From NCBI GenBank assembly GCA_021324445.1, contig JAJPJC010000040.1, forward strand, positions 20,542 through 84,541: DNA of 64,000 bases, in the 5' to 3' direction. The notes beneath the pieces are model-generated. The model had not been told where the DNA came from, did not search any database, and saw only the letters and a list, made by a program, of their open reading frames with translations. This document shows positions 43,764 through 52,972 of this stretch, piece after piece. The translations under genes and the position numbers were made by a program. Numbering within the stretch: the first letter of the stretch is position 1; each line of letters begins with the position of its first letter. The DNA is from Isosphaeraceae bacterium. Lineage in GTDB: Bacteria > Planctomycetota > Planctomycetia > Isosphaerales > Isosphaeraceae.

Positions 43764-46079
43764 ATGAGATCCAACTCGGAAATTCGAACGATCCGACTGC
43801 GGTGCCGACGCCCACCGGGCTGGCTGGCCGCGGTCTGGGTGGGCCTCTGTGTGCTGGTCGTCCCAGCGGCGGTCCCCGCGGCCTCGCCCCGGGTCGAGGT
43901 TGTCAACCTGCGGGTGGGCTTCGATGCCTCGATCGCGTTGCGATCGCCGGACCTGTTCAAGGTGGGGACCTGGACGCCGGTCTGGGTCCAGCTTCATGGG
44001 GGCGACGATCGGTTCAGCGGGATCCTGGAGCTCCTGGTCGCCGACGACGACGGGACCCCGACGTCGTACCGGATGCCGGTGGACGTGGGGCCCAAGCAGA
44101 CTCAGCCGTTGACGGCGTATGTCCGGCCCGGCGCGCGCGATCCGGCGCTGACGATCCGGCTGTGGGACCGCGACGGCCGGCGGGTGGCCAGTGTCTCGCA
44201 GGATATCCTGATGCCGCAGCCGCCGATACCACTCATGCCGGACGAGACGCTGATCCTGACCATGGGCCAGCCTCAGGGCGTGGATACGATCCCGGATCTC
44301 CCCGGCTTCCAGCGCGGCGGCCAGCCGTCACCCTCCGGTCGAAAGACCGGCGACGAGATCCTGACGGCCCGGATCGATGCCCAGGCCGGGCGGCTGCCGG
44401 GCCGCTGGTATGGCTTCGACGCGGCCCGGGCCGTCGTCCTCGACACCGACGATGGCGCAGCGCTGGCGGCGCTCGATGGGCTGCGCGGTCAGGCCCTGGT
44501 GGAATGGGTCAGGCGGGGCGGCCACCTGGTCGTCTCTGTCGGCACCAACTGGCAGGCGGTGCGGGACAGCATCCTCGCGCCCATCCTGCCGGGATTGCCC
44601 AGCGGCCAGGAGCGGGTCACCTCGCTGGCGGCTCTGGAGGCCTTCGCCGGCGCCAGCAAGCCGATCACGCCACCCGGCACGCCGGCGGTGATGGTCACCA
44701 AGCTGGAGGGGATCGCCCAGCGCGGGGGGGTGGTCCTGACCGGCGTGACGTCGAACCTGCCGCTGATCGTCCGCGGCCCGTACGGGTTCGGCCGCGTGAC
44801 CCTGATCGCGCTGGATGTGGATCAGAAGCTGTTCTCCCAATGGCCCGATCGGGGCCTGTTCTGGGTCCGGGCCATCGACCTGCGCCGCCAGCGCGCCGAT
44901 CAGGCCGCGGCCGGTCTTCAGCTTGGTGGCGGCACGCGGTTCGCCCGCGCCGGAATCTCCGACCTGGCCAGCCAGCTCCGCGTCGCGCTTGAGCAGTTCC
45001 CGGGCGTGAAGCTGATCCCCTTCGGCTGGGTCGCCTTCTTCATCTTCCTGTACATCCTGCTCATCGGCCCGGGCGATTACTTCTTCCTCAAGAAGGTGCT
45101 CAAGCGGATGGAGCTGACCTGGATCACCTTCCCCACGATCGTGGTGGCCGTCAGCCTGGCGGCCTACTATGCGGCCTATCTGCTCAAGGGGAACGATCTG
45201 CTGGTCAACAAGGTGGACGTGATCGACGTCGACCAGCCCGATGGCCTGGTGCGCGGCTGGACCTGGGCGAGCGTGTTCAGCCCGCAGAACCGCGACTACA
45301 ACCTGCGGGCAATCCCCTTGCCGCTGGACCGCGACGCGCCCCAGGTCCTCGCCCCGGGCCCCGGCGAGCCCCGCCCGCCCGCGGGGACCGAGGTCCTGAT
45401 GAGCTGGTTCAGCTCGCCCGAGGACCAGTTCGGCGCCATGGGCAGCTCCAGTCGCCGGTTCAGCTTCGCCGCCAGTGGCTACGCCTATCAGCCCACCGGC
45501 GCGGTCGAGATGCTGGAGAACGTCCGCATTCCGATCTGGAGCACCAAGGGGATCACGGCACGATGGTTCGGCCCGGGCCCGCACCTGGTGGATTCCGACC
45601 TCCAGGACCTGGGGAACGATCGGCTGGCCGGGATCGTGACCAATCGGCTCGACATCCCCCTGGAGGAGGCGATCCTCGCCTTCGGCAAGGAAGTCTATCT
45701 CCTGGGGACCGTGGCCCCCGGGGAGACCATCCGGCTCGGGACCAACGACCGCCACCTCTCCGGCTACCTCAAGGATCTCCAGCCCAAGTATCTGGATCAG
45801 CCGGCCGGGAACCGTGACCTGCGGATCCACCGGGCCGACCTGATGCTCGCCGTGATGTTCCACGACAGCGAGTCGACTCTGGCCAGCGATCGCGTCCTGT
45901 CCAGCGACCCGCTCCACGACGTCGACCTCAGTGGGCAACTGGCCCTGAAGCGGCCGATGGTCGCGGCCCGGATCAAGCGACCCGGGTCGCGGCTGGTCCT
46001 GGAGAACCCGCCGTCGCCGCCCAAGGTCGATCAGACGACCCTGGTTCGAATCATCTTGCCGTTGAGCAAGGCCCAGTAG
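43764..46079 (+). CDS. Large exported membrane protein associated with an ABC ATPase
   Basis: 771 residues from ATG 43764, with a signal peptide (GWLAAVWVGLCVLVVPAAVP). A long extracytoplasmic region (about 30-430) contains a GATase-like part (ALVEWVRRGGHLVVSVGTNW). Two membrane helices lie near 435-455 and 470-490, and a second soluble beta-rich region follows. This layout resembles auxiliary membrane subunits found beside ABC-2 type transporters (GldG-like or DUF4350-like). The ATPase gene follows by 97 bp. Transport substrate unknown. Confidence 0.7.
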   Translation: MRSNSEIRTIRLRCRRPPGWLAAVWVGLCVLVVPAAVPAASPRVEVVNLRVGFDASIALRSPDLFKVGTWTPVWVQLHGGDDRFSGILELLVADDDGTPTSYRMPVDVGPKQTQPLTAYVRPGARDPALTIRLWDRDGRRVASVSQDILMPQPPIPLMPDETLILTMGQPQGVDTIPDLPGFQRGGQPSPSGRKTGDEILTARIDAQAGRLPGRWYGFDAARAVVLDTDDGAALAALDGLRGQALVEWVRRGGHLVVSVGTNWQAVRDSILAPILPGLPSGQERVTSLAALEAFAGASKPITPPGTPAVMVTKLEGIAQRGGVVLTGVTSNLPLIVRGPYGFGRVTLIALDVDQKLFSQWPDRGLFWVRAIDLRRQRADQAAAGLQLGGGTRFARAGISDLASQLRVALEQFPGVKLIPFGWVAFFIFLYILLIGPGDYFFLKKVLKRMELTWITFPTIVVAVSLAAYYAAYLLKGNDLLVNKVDVIDVDQPDGLVRGWTWASVFSPQNRDYNLRAIPLPLDRDAPQVLAPGPGEPRPPAGTEVLMSWFSSPEDQFGAMGSSSRRFSFAASGYAYQPTGAVEMLENVRIPIWSTKGITARWFGPGPHLVDSDLQDLGNDRLAGIVTNRLDIPLEEAILAFGKEVYLLGTVAPGETIRLGTNDRHLSGYLKDLQPKYLDQPAGNRDLRIHRADLMLAVMFHDSESTLASDRVLSSDPLHDVDLSGQLALKRPMVAARIKRPGSRLVLENPPSPPKVDQTTLVRIILPLSKAQ

Positions 46080-46176
46080 CTCCGAGGGTTGCCCGGAGGG
46101 GATTCGACGGGCGCCCGGGCCGAAGACCCCGCACTCTACCGATTCGTCGATCGACCTGGACACGAGGCACACTGCG

Positions 46177-47103
46177 ATGATCGAGACGCATGAATTGACC
46201 AAGATGTACGGCGAGCTCTACGCTCTGAACCGGCTCAACCTCACACTGCACCAGGGGGATGTCTACGGGTTCATCGGCCCCAACGGCGCCGGCAAGACGA
46301 CGACCATGCGGATCCTGGCCACGCTCTTGAATCCCTCCTGGGGCGAGGCGACGGTCTGCGGCTACTCGATCTACACCGGCTCGAAGGAGATCCGCCGGGT
46401 GATCGGCTACATGCCCGACTTCTTCGGCGTCTATGATGACATGAAGGTGATCGAATACCTCGAGTTTTTCGCCTCGGCCTACCGGATCAAGGGGGCCGCG
46501 CGGCGGAAGATCTGCGAGGAGGTCCTCGAGCTGGTCGACCTGACCTACAAGCGCGACGCCCTGGTGACCAGCCTGTCCCGCGGCATGACCCAGCGCCTGG
46601 GCTTGGCCCGGACGCTGTTGCACGACCCCCAGGTGCTCCTCCTGGACGAGCCGGCCTCCGGGCTGGACCCCCGCGCCCGCATCGAGATGCGCGCCCTGCT
46701 CAAGGAGCTGCGCACCATGGGCAAGACGATCCTGGTCTCCAGCCATATCCTCCCCGAGCTGGCCGACATCTGCAACAAGATCGGCATCATCGAGCAGGGC
46801 TGCCTGCTGGTCAACGGCGCGGTGACCGACGTGATGCGGCAGGTCCGCACCGACATCGTGCTGAACATCGCCGTCTCCGAGCGCATGACCGATGCCGCCA
46901 ACCTGCTGGAGAACCAGCCCGAGGTCGACCACGTCCAGGACAAGAACGGCGTCCTGGTGGTCAAGCTCAACGAGGGGATCAACCAGTACAGCTTCCTGGC
47001 CAACCGCCTGATCGAGCAGGGGTACGAGCTGACTCTCTTCAAGGAAGACGAGATCAACCTCGAGACGGCCTTCATGCATCTGACCAAGGGGATCACGAGC
47101 TGA
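46177..47103 (+). CDS. ABC transporter ATP-binding protein
   Basis: 308 residues. Walker A is GPNGAGKTT, the Q-loop lies in IGYMPDFFGVYDD, the signature is LSRGMTQRLGLARTLL (a degenerate LSGGQ), Walker B is VLLLDEPASGLDP and the H-loop is VSSHILPEL. The C-terminal 80 residues are an accessory domain as in ABC-2 drug/lipid or gliding-type exporters. It probably works with the upstream membrane protein; an additional permease is not in the window. Confidence 0.94.
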   Translation: MIETHELTKMYGELYALNRLNLTLHQGDVYGFIGPNGAGKTTTMRILATLLNPSWGEATVCGYSIYTGSKEIRRVIGYMPDFFGVYDDMKVIEYLEFFASAYRIKGAARRKICEEVLELVDLTYKRDALVTSLSRGMTQRLGLARTLLHDPQVLLLDEPASGLDPRARIEMRALLKELRTMGKTILVSSHILPELADICNKIGIIEQGCLLVNGAVTDVMRQVRTDIVLNIAVSERMTDAANLLENQPEVDHVQDKNGVLVVKLNEGINQYSFLANRLIEQGYELTLFKEDEINLETAFMHLTKGITS

Positions 47104-47152
47104 GGCGGTCCCCGTTCTCCATTGGACTCACCCCCTCACCGGCGCATCGTCC

Positions 47153-47227
47153 GTTAATTCTCTCGCGGGGCCCTTGACGGGAGACCCTGCGAGGGCTAAG
47201 CTGCACACGATCTGTTAATTCAGTCGC
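47153..47227 (+). promoter_or_regulatory. Promoter and flanking direct repeats for blaI-type operon
   Basis: TTGACG (47174-47179) and TAAGCT (47197-47202) are separated by 17 bp, a good sigma-70-like promoter. Two near-identical direct repeats flank it: GTTAATTCTCTCGC (47153-47166) and GTTAATTCAGTCGC (47214-47227), 61 bp apart. They are well placed as operators for the BlaI-type repressor encoded just downstream. Confidence 0.55.
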
Positions 47228-47248
47228 ACCAGGTGGAGTGCCGGGGAG

Positions 47249-47686
47249 ATGCCGCGGCTGCCATCGGAGACCTTGACCGGGCGCGAGTCGGAGATCATGG
47301 ACGTCCTCTGGAACCTGGGCGAGGCGACGGCCGAGCAGGTTCGCGAGGAGCTGAGCGGCTCGTCGCACGACTCGACCGTACGGACTCTGCTCCGCGTCCT
47401 GGAGCGGAAGGGGTATGCCGCTCATGAGGTGCGGGGGAAGGCGTACCTCTACCGCGCGGTGGTCCCGCGGCAGAAGGCGCAGCGGCGGGCGCTGCGCACC
47501 CTCCTGGCCCGGTTCTTCGGCGGATCGGCCGAGGACCTGGTCCTCCGCCTGATCGAGGACGAACGGATTACCCCCGAACAACTCGACGCACTCCGGGAGG
47601 CCGCGTCTCAGCCGAAACCCAGGCCCGGGCGCCGGCGCGGGACCGGGCCGGACCGCACCCGGCGCCGGGAAGGAGGCGAGCGATGA
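47249..47686 (+). CDS. BlaI/MecI/CopY family winged-helix repressor
   Basis: 145 residues. The winged helix occupies 5-80: LTGRESEIMDVLWNLGEATAEQV, STVRTLLRVLERKGYAAHEV and the wing GKAYLYRAVV. A dimerisation segment follows with ARFFGGSAEDLVLRLIED. The last 25 residues are Arg/Gly-rich. It overlaps the M56 sensor gene by 4 nt, the usual BlaI-BlaR1 arrangement in which the sensor peptidase triggers repressor loss. Confidence 0.93.
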   Translation: MPRLPSETLTGRESEIMDVLWNLGEATAEQVREELSGSSHDSTVRTLLRVLERKGYAAHEVRGKAYLYRAVVPRQKAQRRALRTLLARFFGGSAEDLVLRLIEDERITPEQLDALREAASQPKPRPGRRRGTGPDRTRRREGGER

Positions 47687-50600
47687 GCCGCATGATGGGT
47701 CTTGAGTCCGAGGTGATGCGCCGGGCGGCTGCCTTCGGCCTCGACCTGGCGCTGAAGTCCACCGCCTGGCTCCTGCTGGCGATCGCGATCCACGCCCTGC
47801 TGGGGCGCCGCCGGGTGCTGGCCCGTTCGGCGCTCTGGAACGCATGCCTGGCGGGCCTGCTGGTCCTCCCCCCGATCGTGGCCTGGTCCCCTCCGCTGCG
47901 CGTCGGTGGACTCCAGCGGCTCGACGGCGACGCGATCGCTCAGCCCCTCCCCAACGCCCCCGCGGATGCGATCGATCCTCAGGGAGCGCGATCGGAATCC
48001 GGGCGCGAGCTCGTCCTGGCTCACCAGGTTGCTGATCCCGGCCACGGCGCAGGCATCCCGCGGACCGGCGGGCCACGGGCGGCCGCCGTCACCTCGCAGC
48101 AGAAGGCCAGCGGGCCTTCGCTCCCCGCGCCTGGGCCGAATCGGCTGCCGGGCCTCGCGGGAGCTGCACTTGCCCTGGTGGTCTATCTCCTGGGGGGAGC
48201 CGTGTTGGCGTTGCGGCTGCTCGGTTCGCTCGCGGCGGTGGCTCGCCTGCGGCGGTGGAGCGTCCCGGTCGAGATTCCGATCTGGCGCGAGGGACTCGAG
48301 CGGTGGAGGGCCTGGTTGGGGATCACGCGTCCGGTCGCGCTGGACTGGTCCGACCGCGTGACCGTGCCGGTTGCCATCGGTTGGCTGCGGCCGTCGATCC
48401 TCTTGCCCGACTCCCTGGTCAGGACGAGCAACCCGCGCCTGATGGATACCGTGTTGCTCCACGAGCTGGGCCACATCCGGCGCGGGGACTATGCCTGGAA
48501 TATCGCGTGCAAGCTGGTGCAGGTGGTGTACTGGCCGCAACCGCTGATCTGGCTGGCTGGTCCGCTGATCCGCGGCGTGCGCGAGCGGGCGTGTGATGAG
48601 CTCTGTGTCCACGCCCTGGGTGGCGCGCAAGGCTACCGTGCGGCCTTGATCCAGATCGCCGCCGGACTGGCCGGGCCGCGGCCGGTTCGGGGGCTGGCAA
48701 TGGGGCTGGGACTGGCGATCACCCGATCGCCGCGGCTGGCCCGCCGCCTGGCCCAGATCGAGCGGACGCGCGGCCTGGCATCCTGCCGGTTGAGCCGGCC
48801 GGGGCGCTGGATGATCCTCGCCGTTGCCATCGCGGCCGCCGGCCTCCTGGGCGCGCTCCAGGGGAGACGCGGGGAGACCCAGGCGCAGACCGCCACACAG
48901 GCGAAGAAGGCCGAGCCGGCCAATGGCCTTCAACCGGCCCAGCGTCCCGAACCCGATGCCGTCGAGCTGACCGTCCTCGACGCGAAGACCGGCCAACCGA
49001 TCGCCGGCGCGACCGTCTTGAACTGGATTGCTTTCCGGAAGGACTACCTGACGACCGATGACCAGGGCCGTGTGCGCGTCCCCCGGTCGCCCGATTTGTC
49101 CCGCGAACGGGTTGCGATCGACGTCTGGAAGGACGGCTACGTTCAGCAGCGGTTCGGCTGGGGGCGGCACCATGACGACGGCCCGATCCCCGAGCGGTTC
49201 ACAGTCAAGCTCCTGCCCGGCGAGGTGACCTATGGGGGTGTGGTGAAGGATGAACAGGGCAAGCCGATCCCGGGCGTGCTGGTCGAGCTCTGGGGCTACG
49301 TGAAGGAGAAGAAAGAGCCGCACGAGCTCTGCTTCCTGGTCCGCTCGACCACCGACGCTCAGGGCCGATGGCGCAACAGCAGCCTGCGCGAGATGACCTT
49401 CGTCTACCTTTATCTGTCGCATCCGGATTTCCTCACCGACAACGATCGTCATCCGAGGAAGTTTGGAAGTCCGAGCGATCGGGACAAACCGCCCTCGACC
49501 GAGCTGGACCGGTTGCGGAAGCAGACCGACGTGCAGGTCATGGAGCGCGGGGTCGAGCTGCGTGGGAAGGTCCGCGACGATCGGGGCCGGCCGATCGCCG
49601 GGGCCGAAGTCGCCTGGGTCGAGGATCAACACCAGTTCAACCCCGACATCCCCAAGACGACGACCGACAGCCAAGGCGAGTTCCGGTTCGCTCATGCTCG
49701 GCCCGGAAAGCTGGCCGTGCTGGCCAAGGCCCCGGGCCACGCTCCCGGATTGGTGGAAGTCAAGGCCGGGTCCAAGACCGAGCCGGTCGAGCTCCGCTTG
49801 CGGCCGGGCCGGGTGCTCCGGGGGCGGGTCGTCGATCTCGAAGACCAGCCGATCGAGGGCGCCTTCGTCAACGTCGACACCTGGCGCGATTATCGCTGCC
49901 TGGGCGTCTACCTGCTCACGGATCGACAGGGACGCTTCCACTGGGATGACGCCCCGTCGGATGATCTCAAGCTGAACGTCTCCAAGATCGGCTACCAGGG
50001 AATCCACCTCAGGGATGTTCCCGCCGAGTCGAAAGAGGTCGCCTTCACGCTGACCCCGTCGCTCCAGGTCTCGGGCCGGATCCACGACGCGGCGACGGGG
50101 AAGGCCCCCCGCGGGCTCGTCGAGATCGAGCGGGGGACCGTCGATCCCCGGACGGGCGAGGTTGCCCGATGGATGAAGGATCATCGGATGTTCGTGATTC
50201 AGGGTCGTGTCTCCGGCGACATCGACGCGACCAACTCCACGACCCTCAAGCTCCGGGTCACTGCCGCCGGTTACGAGCCGTTCGTCTCGCGGGCGATCCG
50301 GAGCAACGAAGGCTACGTCAAGCTCGATGTCGACCTGAAGGCCCTTACCACAACGCGGGCCAGCGGCCCCTCGGGGGTCGTCCGCGCGCCGGGCGGTCAA
50401 CCGCTGGCCGGCGCGCAGGTCGTGATGGCGAAGCTGGAGTCGGCGGGGGGATCTCGGAGGGGTCAGTGGGTCTCGATCGAGCATGGCCGCCTCGCTCATC
50501 CCGATCAGTCCATGATCGTGACGACCGGATCGAACGGCCGGTTCACGTTCCCGCCGACGGACGAGCCTTACCAGGTCCTGGCCTTCACGGATGCGTACTA

Positions 50601-51816
50601 TGCCGTGGCCGCCAAGGACGATTTCGAAAGGACCCATGAGCTGAAGACGCAGCCCTGGGGTCGGATCGAGGGGCAACTGTTCATCGGGTCGAAACCCGGA
50701 GCCGGCTGCTACGTGAGTGCCCACGCAGCCGGTACGCGCAGCTCGGCGGAGCCCGGTTTCAGCGTGTCGGACGAGCCCGAGACCGATGCCGAGGGGCGCT
50801 TCACATTTCGGCAAGTCTTTGCTGGGAACATCCTTCTCTTCTACGGGCTGAAAAAACAAGGGAAGCAGGTCTGGAGCCGCGGGAATCGGATCGTCGCAGT
50901 TGAAGCGGGCGCGACGACGCGGGTGACGCTCGGAGGCCAGGGGCGTCCGGTGATCGGCCGCATCGCTCCACCGCCCGATTTCGGCCGTCCCCTGGACTTC
51001 TCGGAGGGGATCACCTTCCGGATCGAGAGCAACAAGCCCTGGAGCTACTTTCCCCCGGACGTGCTCCAGAGCGAGGATGTCCTGGACGGCATGTTCAAGG
51101 CGAGTCGGACCCCGGGGCAGATCGAATACCAGGGGCAATACGTCCAGATGAGCCCGACGGTCGCCGAGGATGGCTCGTTCCGGGCCGAGGATGTACCGGC
51201 CGGAACGTACCGGTTGACCAACTGGCTTGGCAGGCGCGCCGCGTCCGCATCGGGTCGACAGATCGCCACTTTGGAACATTTCTTCACGGTGCCGGAGATG
51301 CCCGGTGGACGGAGCGATGAGCCGCTCGACCTGGGCACCGTGACCCTGAGCCTGGGACCGCCCAGGCCACTCTCCGACGGCGATGTTGCACCGCCTTTCG
51401 AGATCAAGACCCTCGACGGCAAGCCGCTGAGGCTGGCCGATTACCGGGGCAAGCTGGTGTTGCTCAACTTCTGGGCTCCCTGGAACAATCAGTCGCTGTT
51501 CCAGATCCCCTATCTCAAGGACGTGGCCAAGACTTACGCGGGCGACCGGTTCGCGATCATCAACCTGATCCCCGATGCCAACCCGTCGGAACCGATGCGC
51601 CTGGCGGCCAAGGTCGGCCTGCCCGGCGCTTTGGGATTCCTGGGTCAATGGTCCACCAGCCCCGTGATCCGGGACTACGGGGTCGAATACCTGCCGGCGA
51701 CGTTCCTGATCGGCCCCGATGGCAAGATTCTCGTGGCAAGCGGACGCAACCCGACCCGTCTCTGGATGACGCAGTTCAAGGACGAAGTCGCCAGGGCGCT
51801 GAAGAAGTCGGATTGA
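47683..51816 (+). CDS. BlaR1-type M56 peptidase fused to beta-rich repeats and a cysteine-less thioredoxin fold
   Basis: 1,377 residues. The N-terminal 400 residues are M56/BlaR1-like: about four membrane helices and the zinc motif LLHELGHIRRGD near 260. In place of the penicillin-binding sensor there is a long extracytoplasmic region (about 420-1200) with several carboxypeptidase regulatory-like domains, for example VELTVLDAKTGQPIAGATV and ELRGKVRDDRGRPIAGAEV. The C-terminus (about 1230-1377) is TlpA/AhpC-like: APPFEIKTLDGKPLRLADYR, VLLNFWAPW and LPATFLIGPDG. The CxxC after the Trp is replaced by NNQS, so it cannot do thiol redox chemistry. The input signal is unknown. Confidence 0.9.
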   Translation: MSRMMGLESEVMRRAAAFGLDLALKSTAWLLLAIAIHALLGRRRVLARSALWNACLAGLLVLPPIVAWSPPLRVGGLQRLDGDAIAQPLPNAPADAIDPQGARSESGRELVLAHQVADPGHGAGIPRTGGPRAAAVTSQQKASGPSLPAPGPNRLPGLAGAALALVVYLLGGAVLALRLLGSLAAVARLRRWSVPVEIPIWREGLERWRAWLGITRPVALDWSDRVTVPVAIGWLRPSILLPDSLVRTSNPRLMDTVLLHELGHIRRGDYAWNIACKLVQVVYWPQPLIWLAGPLIRGVRERACDELCVHALGGAQGYRAALIQIAAGLAGPRPVRGLAMGLGLAITRSPRLARRLAQIERTRGLASCRLSRPGRWMILAVAIAAAGLLGALQGRRGETQAQTATQAKKAEPANGLQPAQRPEPDAVELTVLDAKTGQPIAGATVLNWIAFRKDYLTTDDQGRVRVPRSPDLSRERVAIDVWKDGYVQQRFGWGRHHDDGPIPERFTVKLLPGEVTYGGVVKDEQGKPIPGVLVELWGYVKEKKEPHELCFLVRSTTDAQGRWRNSSLREMTFVYLYLSHPDFLTDNDRHPRKFGSPSDRDKPPSTELDRLRKQTDVQVMERGVELRGKVRDDRGRPIAGAEVAWVEDQHQFNPDIPKTTTDSQGEFRFAHARPGKLAVLAKAPGHAPGLVEVKAGSKTEPVELRLRPGRVLRGRVVDLEDQPIEGAFVNVDTWRDYRCLGVYLLTDRQGRFHWDDAPSDDLKLNVSKIGYQGIHLRDVPAESKEVAFTLTPSLQVSGRIHDAATGKAPRGLVEIERGTVDPRTGEVARWMKDHRMFVIQGRVSGDIDATNSTTLKLRVTAAGYEPFVSRAIRSNEGYVKLDVDLKALTTTRASGPSGVVRAPGGQPLAGAQVVMAKLESAGGSRRGQWVSIEHGRLAHPDQSMIVTTGSNGRFTFPPTDEPYQVLAFTDAYYAVAAKDDFERTHELKTQPWGRIEGQLFIGSKPGAGCYVSAHAAGTRSSAEPGFSVSDEPETDAEGRFTFRQVFAGNILLFYGLKKQGKQVWSRGNRIVAVEAGATTRVTLGGQGRPVIGRIAPPPDFGRPLDFSEGITFRIESNKPWSYFPPDVLQSEDVLDGMFKASRTPGQIEYQGQYVQMSPTVAEDGSFRAEDVPAGTYRLTNWLGRRAASASGRQIATLEHFFTVPEMPGGRSDEPLDLGTVTLSLGPPRPLSDGDVAPPFEIKTLDGKPLRLADYRGKLVLLNFWAPWNNQSLFQIPYLKDVAKTYAGDRFAIINLIPDANPSEPMRLAAKVGLPGALGFLGQWSTSPVIRDYGVEYLPATFLIGPDGKILVASGRNPTRLWMTQFKDEVARALKKSD

Positions 51817-51947
51817 CCTGGCCGGCCGGCGGGCGGGCGCACGTCGCTCGATGATGCCCGAGGATTACGGTCGAGGTCGGATCGGAGATTGTGGCCAACT
51901 TCAACCCTGGAAGTCACCGGAATGGGCTCGCGCACCACGCGGTGGAC

Positions 51948-52766
51948 CTACCTGTTGGAGGTCGCTCCCGTCTGACGGATCAGCTCGTCGGCCCAGGCCT
52001 GGTCCTCGGGCCGCAGCCGGGGCACGCACGGCTTGCTGTAGTCGATGCGGTCGCGATAACTGCCCAGTTCATAGGTTTGCGTCAGCACGTCCTGGATCTC
52101 GAGCGTCACGTCGGGATCGTTACCGGCCAAAGGGATCAGGATCCGCGGCAGCCTGCGGCGCAGGCTTGCCGGGTAGAGTTCATACAAGTCGCGGTGTCCC
52201 TTCGCCCGGTTGACGCAACTCAGATAGTCGTAATCGCCGGCCCGGCGTCGCACCCTCGATTTGGCAAGGGCCAGGACGTGAGGACCCTTGCGCAAGAGAT
52301 CGATTTCGACCAGATGCACACGGCTGCGAAGAACTTCCCGCTGTTTCTCTTTATAGGACGTTCGGCCGGGTCCGGCGTACTTGTTCGAAGGACCGACAAC
52401 CTCAATGACGGTGACGACCTTCTGCCCTGACGTCCGGTCCAGGATGGTGACGTAGGACTCGTGGACTTCGAGAGGAGGCGCCTTGACCAGCAAGGGCGTC
52501 TCTTCGTCGAGCACCGCCACGGCCGGTTGCATCGTGGCGTGGGGAGGCGCGGCTGACTCCGCTTTGGTTCGTCGCACCCAGACGTCGGGGCCGATCTCTC
52601 GCTCTGGGCCCTCGCGGTAAACTCGTTCCTCGATCGCGGCGATGTACCGGGGACGGACGAGTCGTTGGAGGGCGTCGCCCAGGTAGACGATCATCCTGCT
52701 GTGCACCCCCGGCCAGAGCCGGTCGTCTTCGAGGTACGGGTCCATGCCAGGAAAGATCATGCCCAT
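51948..52766 (-). CDS. DUF4058 family protein
   Basis: 272 residues with the DUF4058 signature opening MIFPGMDPYLEDDRLWPGVHS and later ESYVTILDRTSGQKVVTVIEV (in parts), SPSNK-like GPSNKYAG and LVEIDLLRKG. The family is expanded in planctomycetes and cyanobacteria and may have a nuclease-like fold related to Uma2; function unknown. It is divergent from the ThuA-like gene. Confidence 0.9.
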   Translation of the reverse strand: MGMIFPGMDPYLEDDRLWPGVHSRMIVYLGDALQRLVRPRYIAAIEERVYREGPEREIGPDVWVRRTKAESAAPPHATMQPAVAVLDEETPLLVKAPPLEVHESYVTILDRTSGQKVVTVIEVVGPSNKYAGPGRTSYKEKQREVLRSRVHLVEIDLLRKGPHVLALAKSRVRRRAGDYDYLSCVNRAKGHRDLYELYPASLRRRLPRILIPLAGNDPDVTLEIQDVLTQTYELGSYRDRIDYSKPCVPRLRPEDQAWADELIRQTGATSNR

Positions 52767-52972
52767 GACGAGGTCCCCTTTCAGGTCCGGCCTCGACGCC
52801 CCTCATTGATTCTAGCGGCTGACGGTCGGGATGCAACGATCGTTCGGAAGATGTGCCGCGGCCGATGACGCCGCCGGCATGTTGCCAGCGCGGGGAGCCG
52901 GCCGCTATAACGGCAAGGCGAGGAAGCAAGGACAATCCTTGAAGAAGCTGTTTCTGCACGAGGTCACCGATC

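Noticed and set aside
47608..51648. A 1,346-codon open frame on the minus strand across the BlaR1-type gene.
   Set aside because: Antisense shadow of a gene with good motifs; no domain recognised and composition is typical of a GC-rich shadow frame.
6863..51816. The B3 metallo-beta-lactamase as the target of the BlaI/BlaR1-like pair.
   Set aside because: The two loci are about 40 kb apart, and the direct-repeat box of the blaI promoter is not seen before the lactamase gene.
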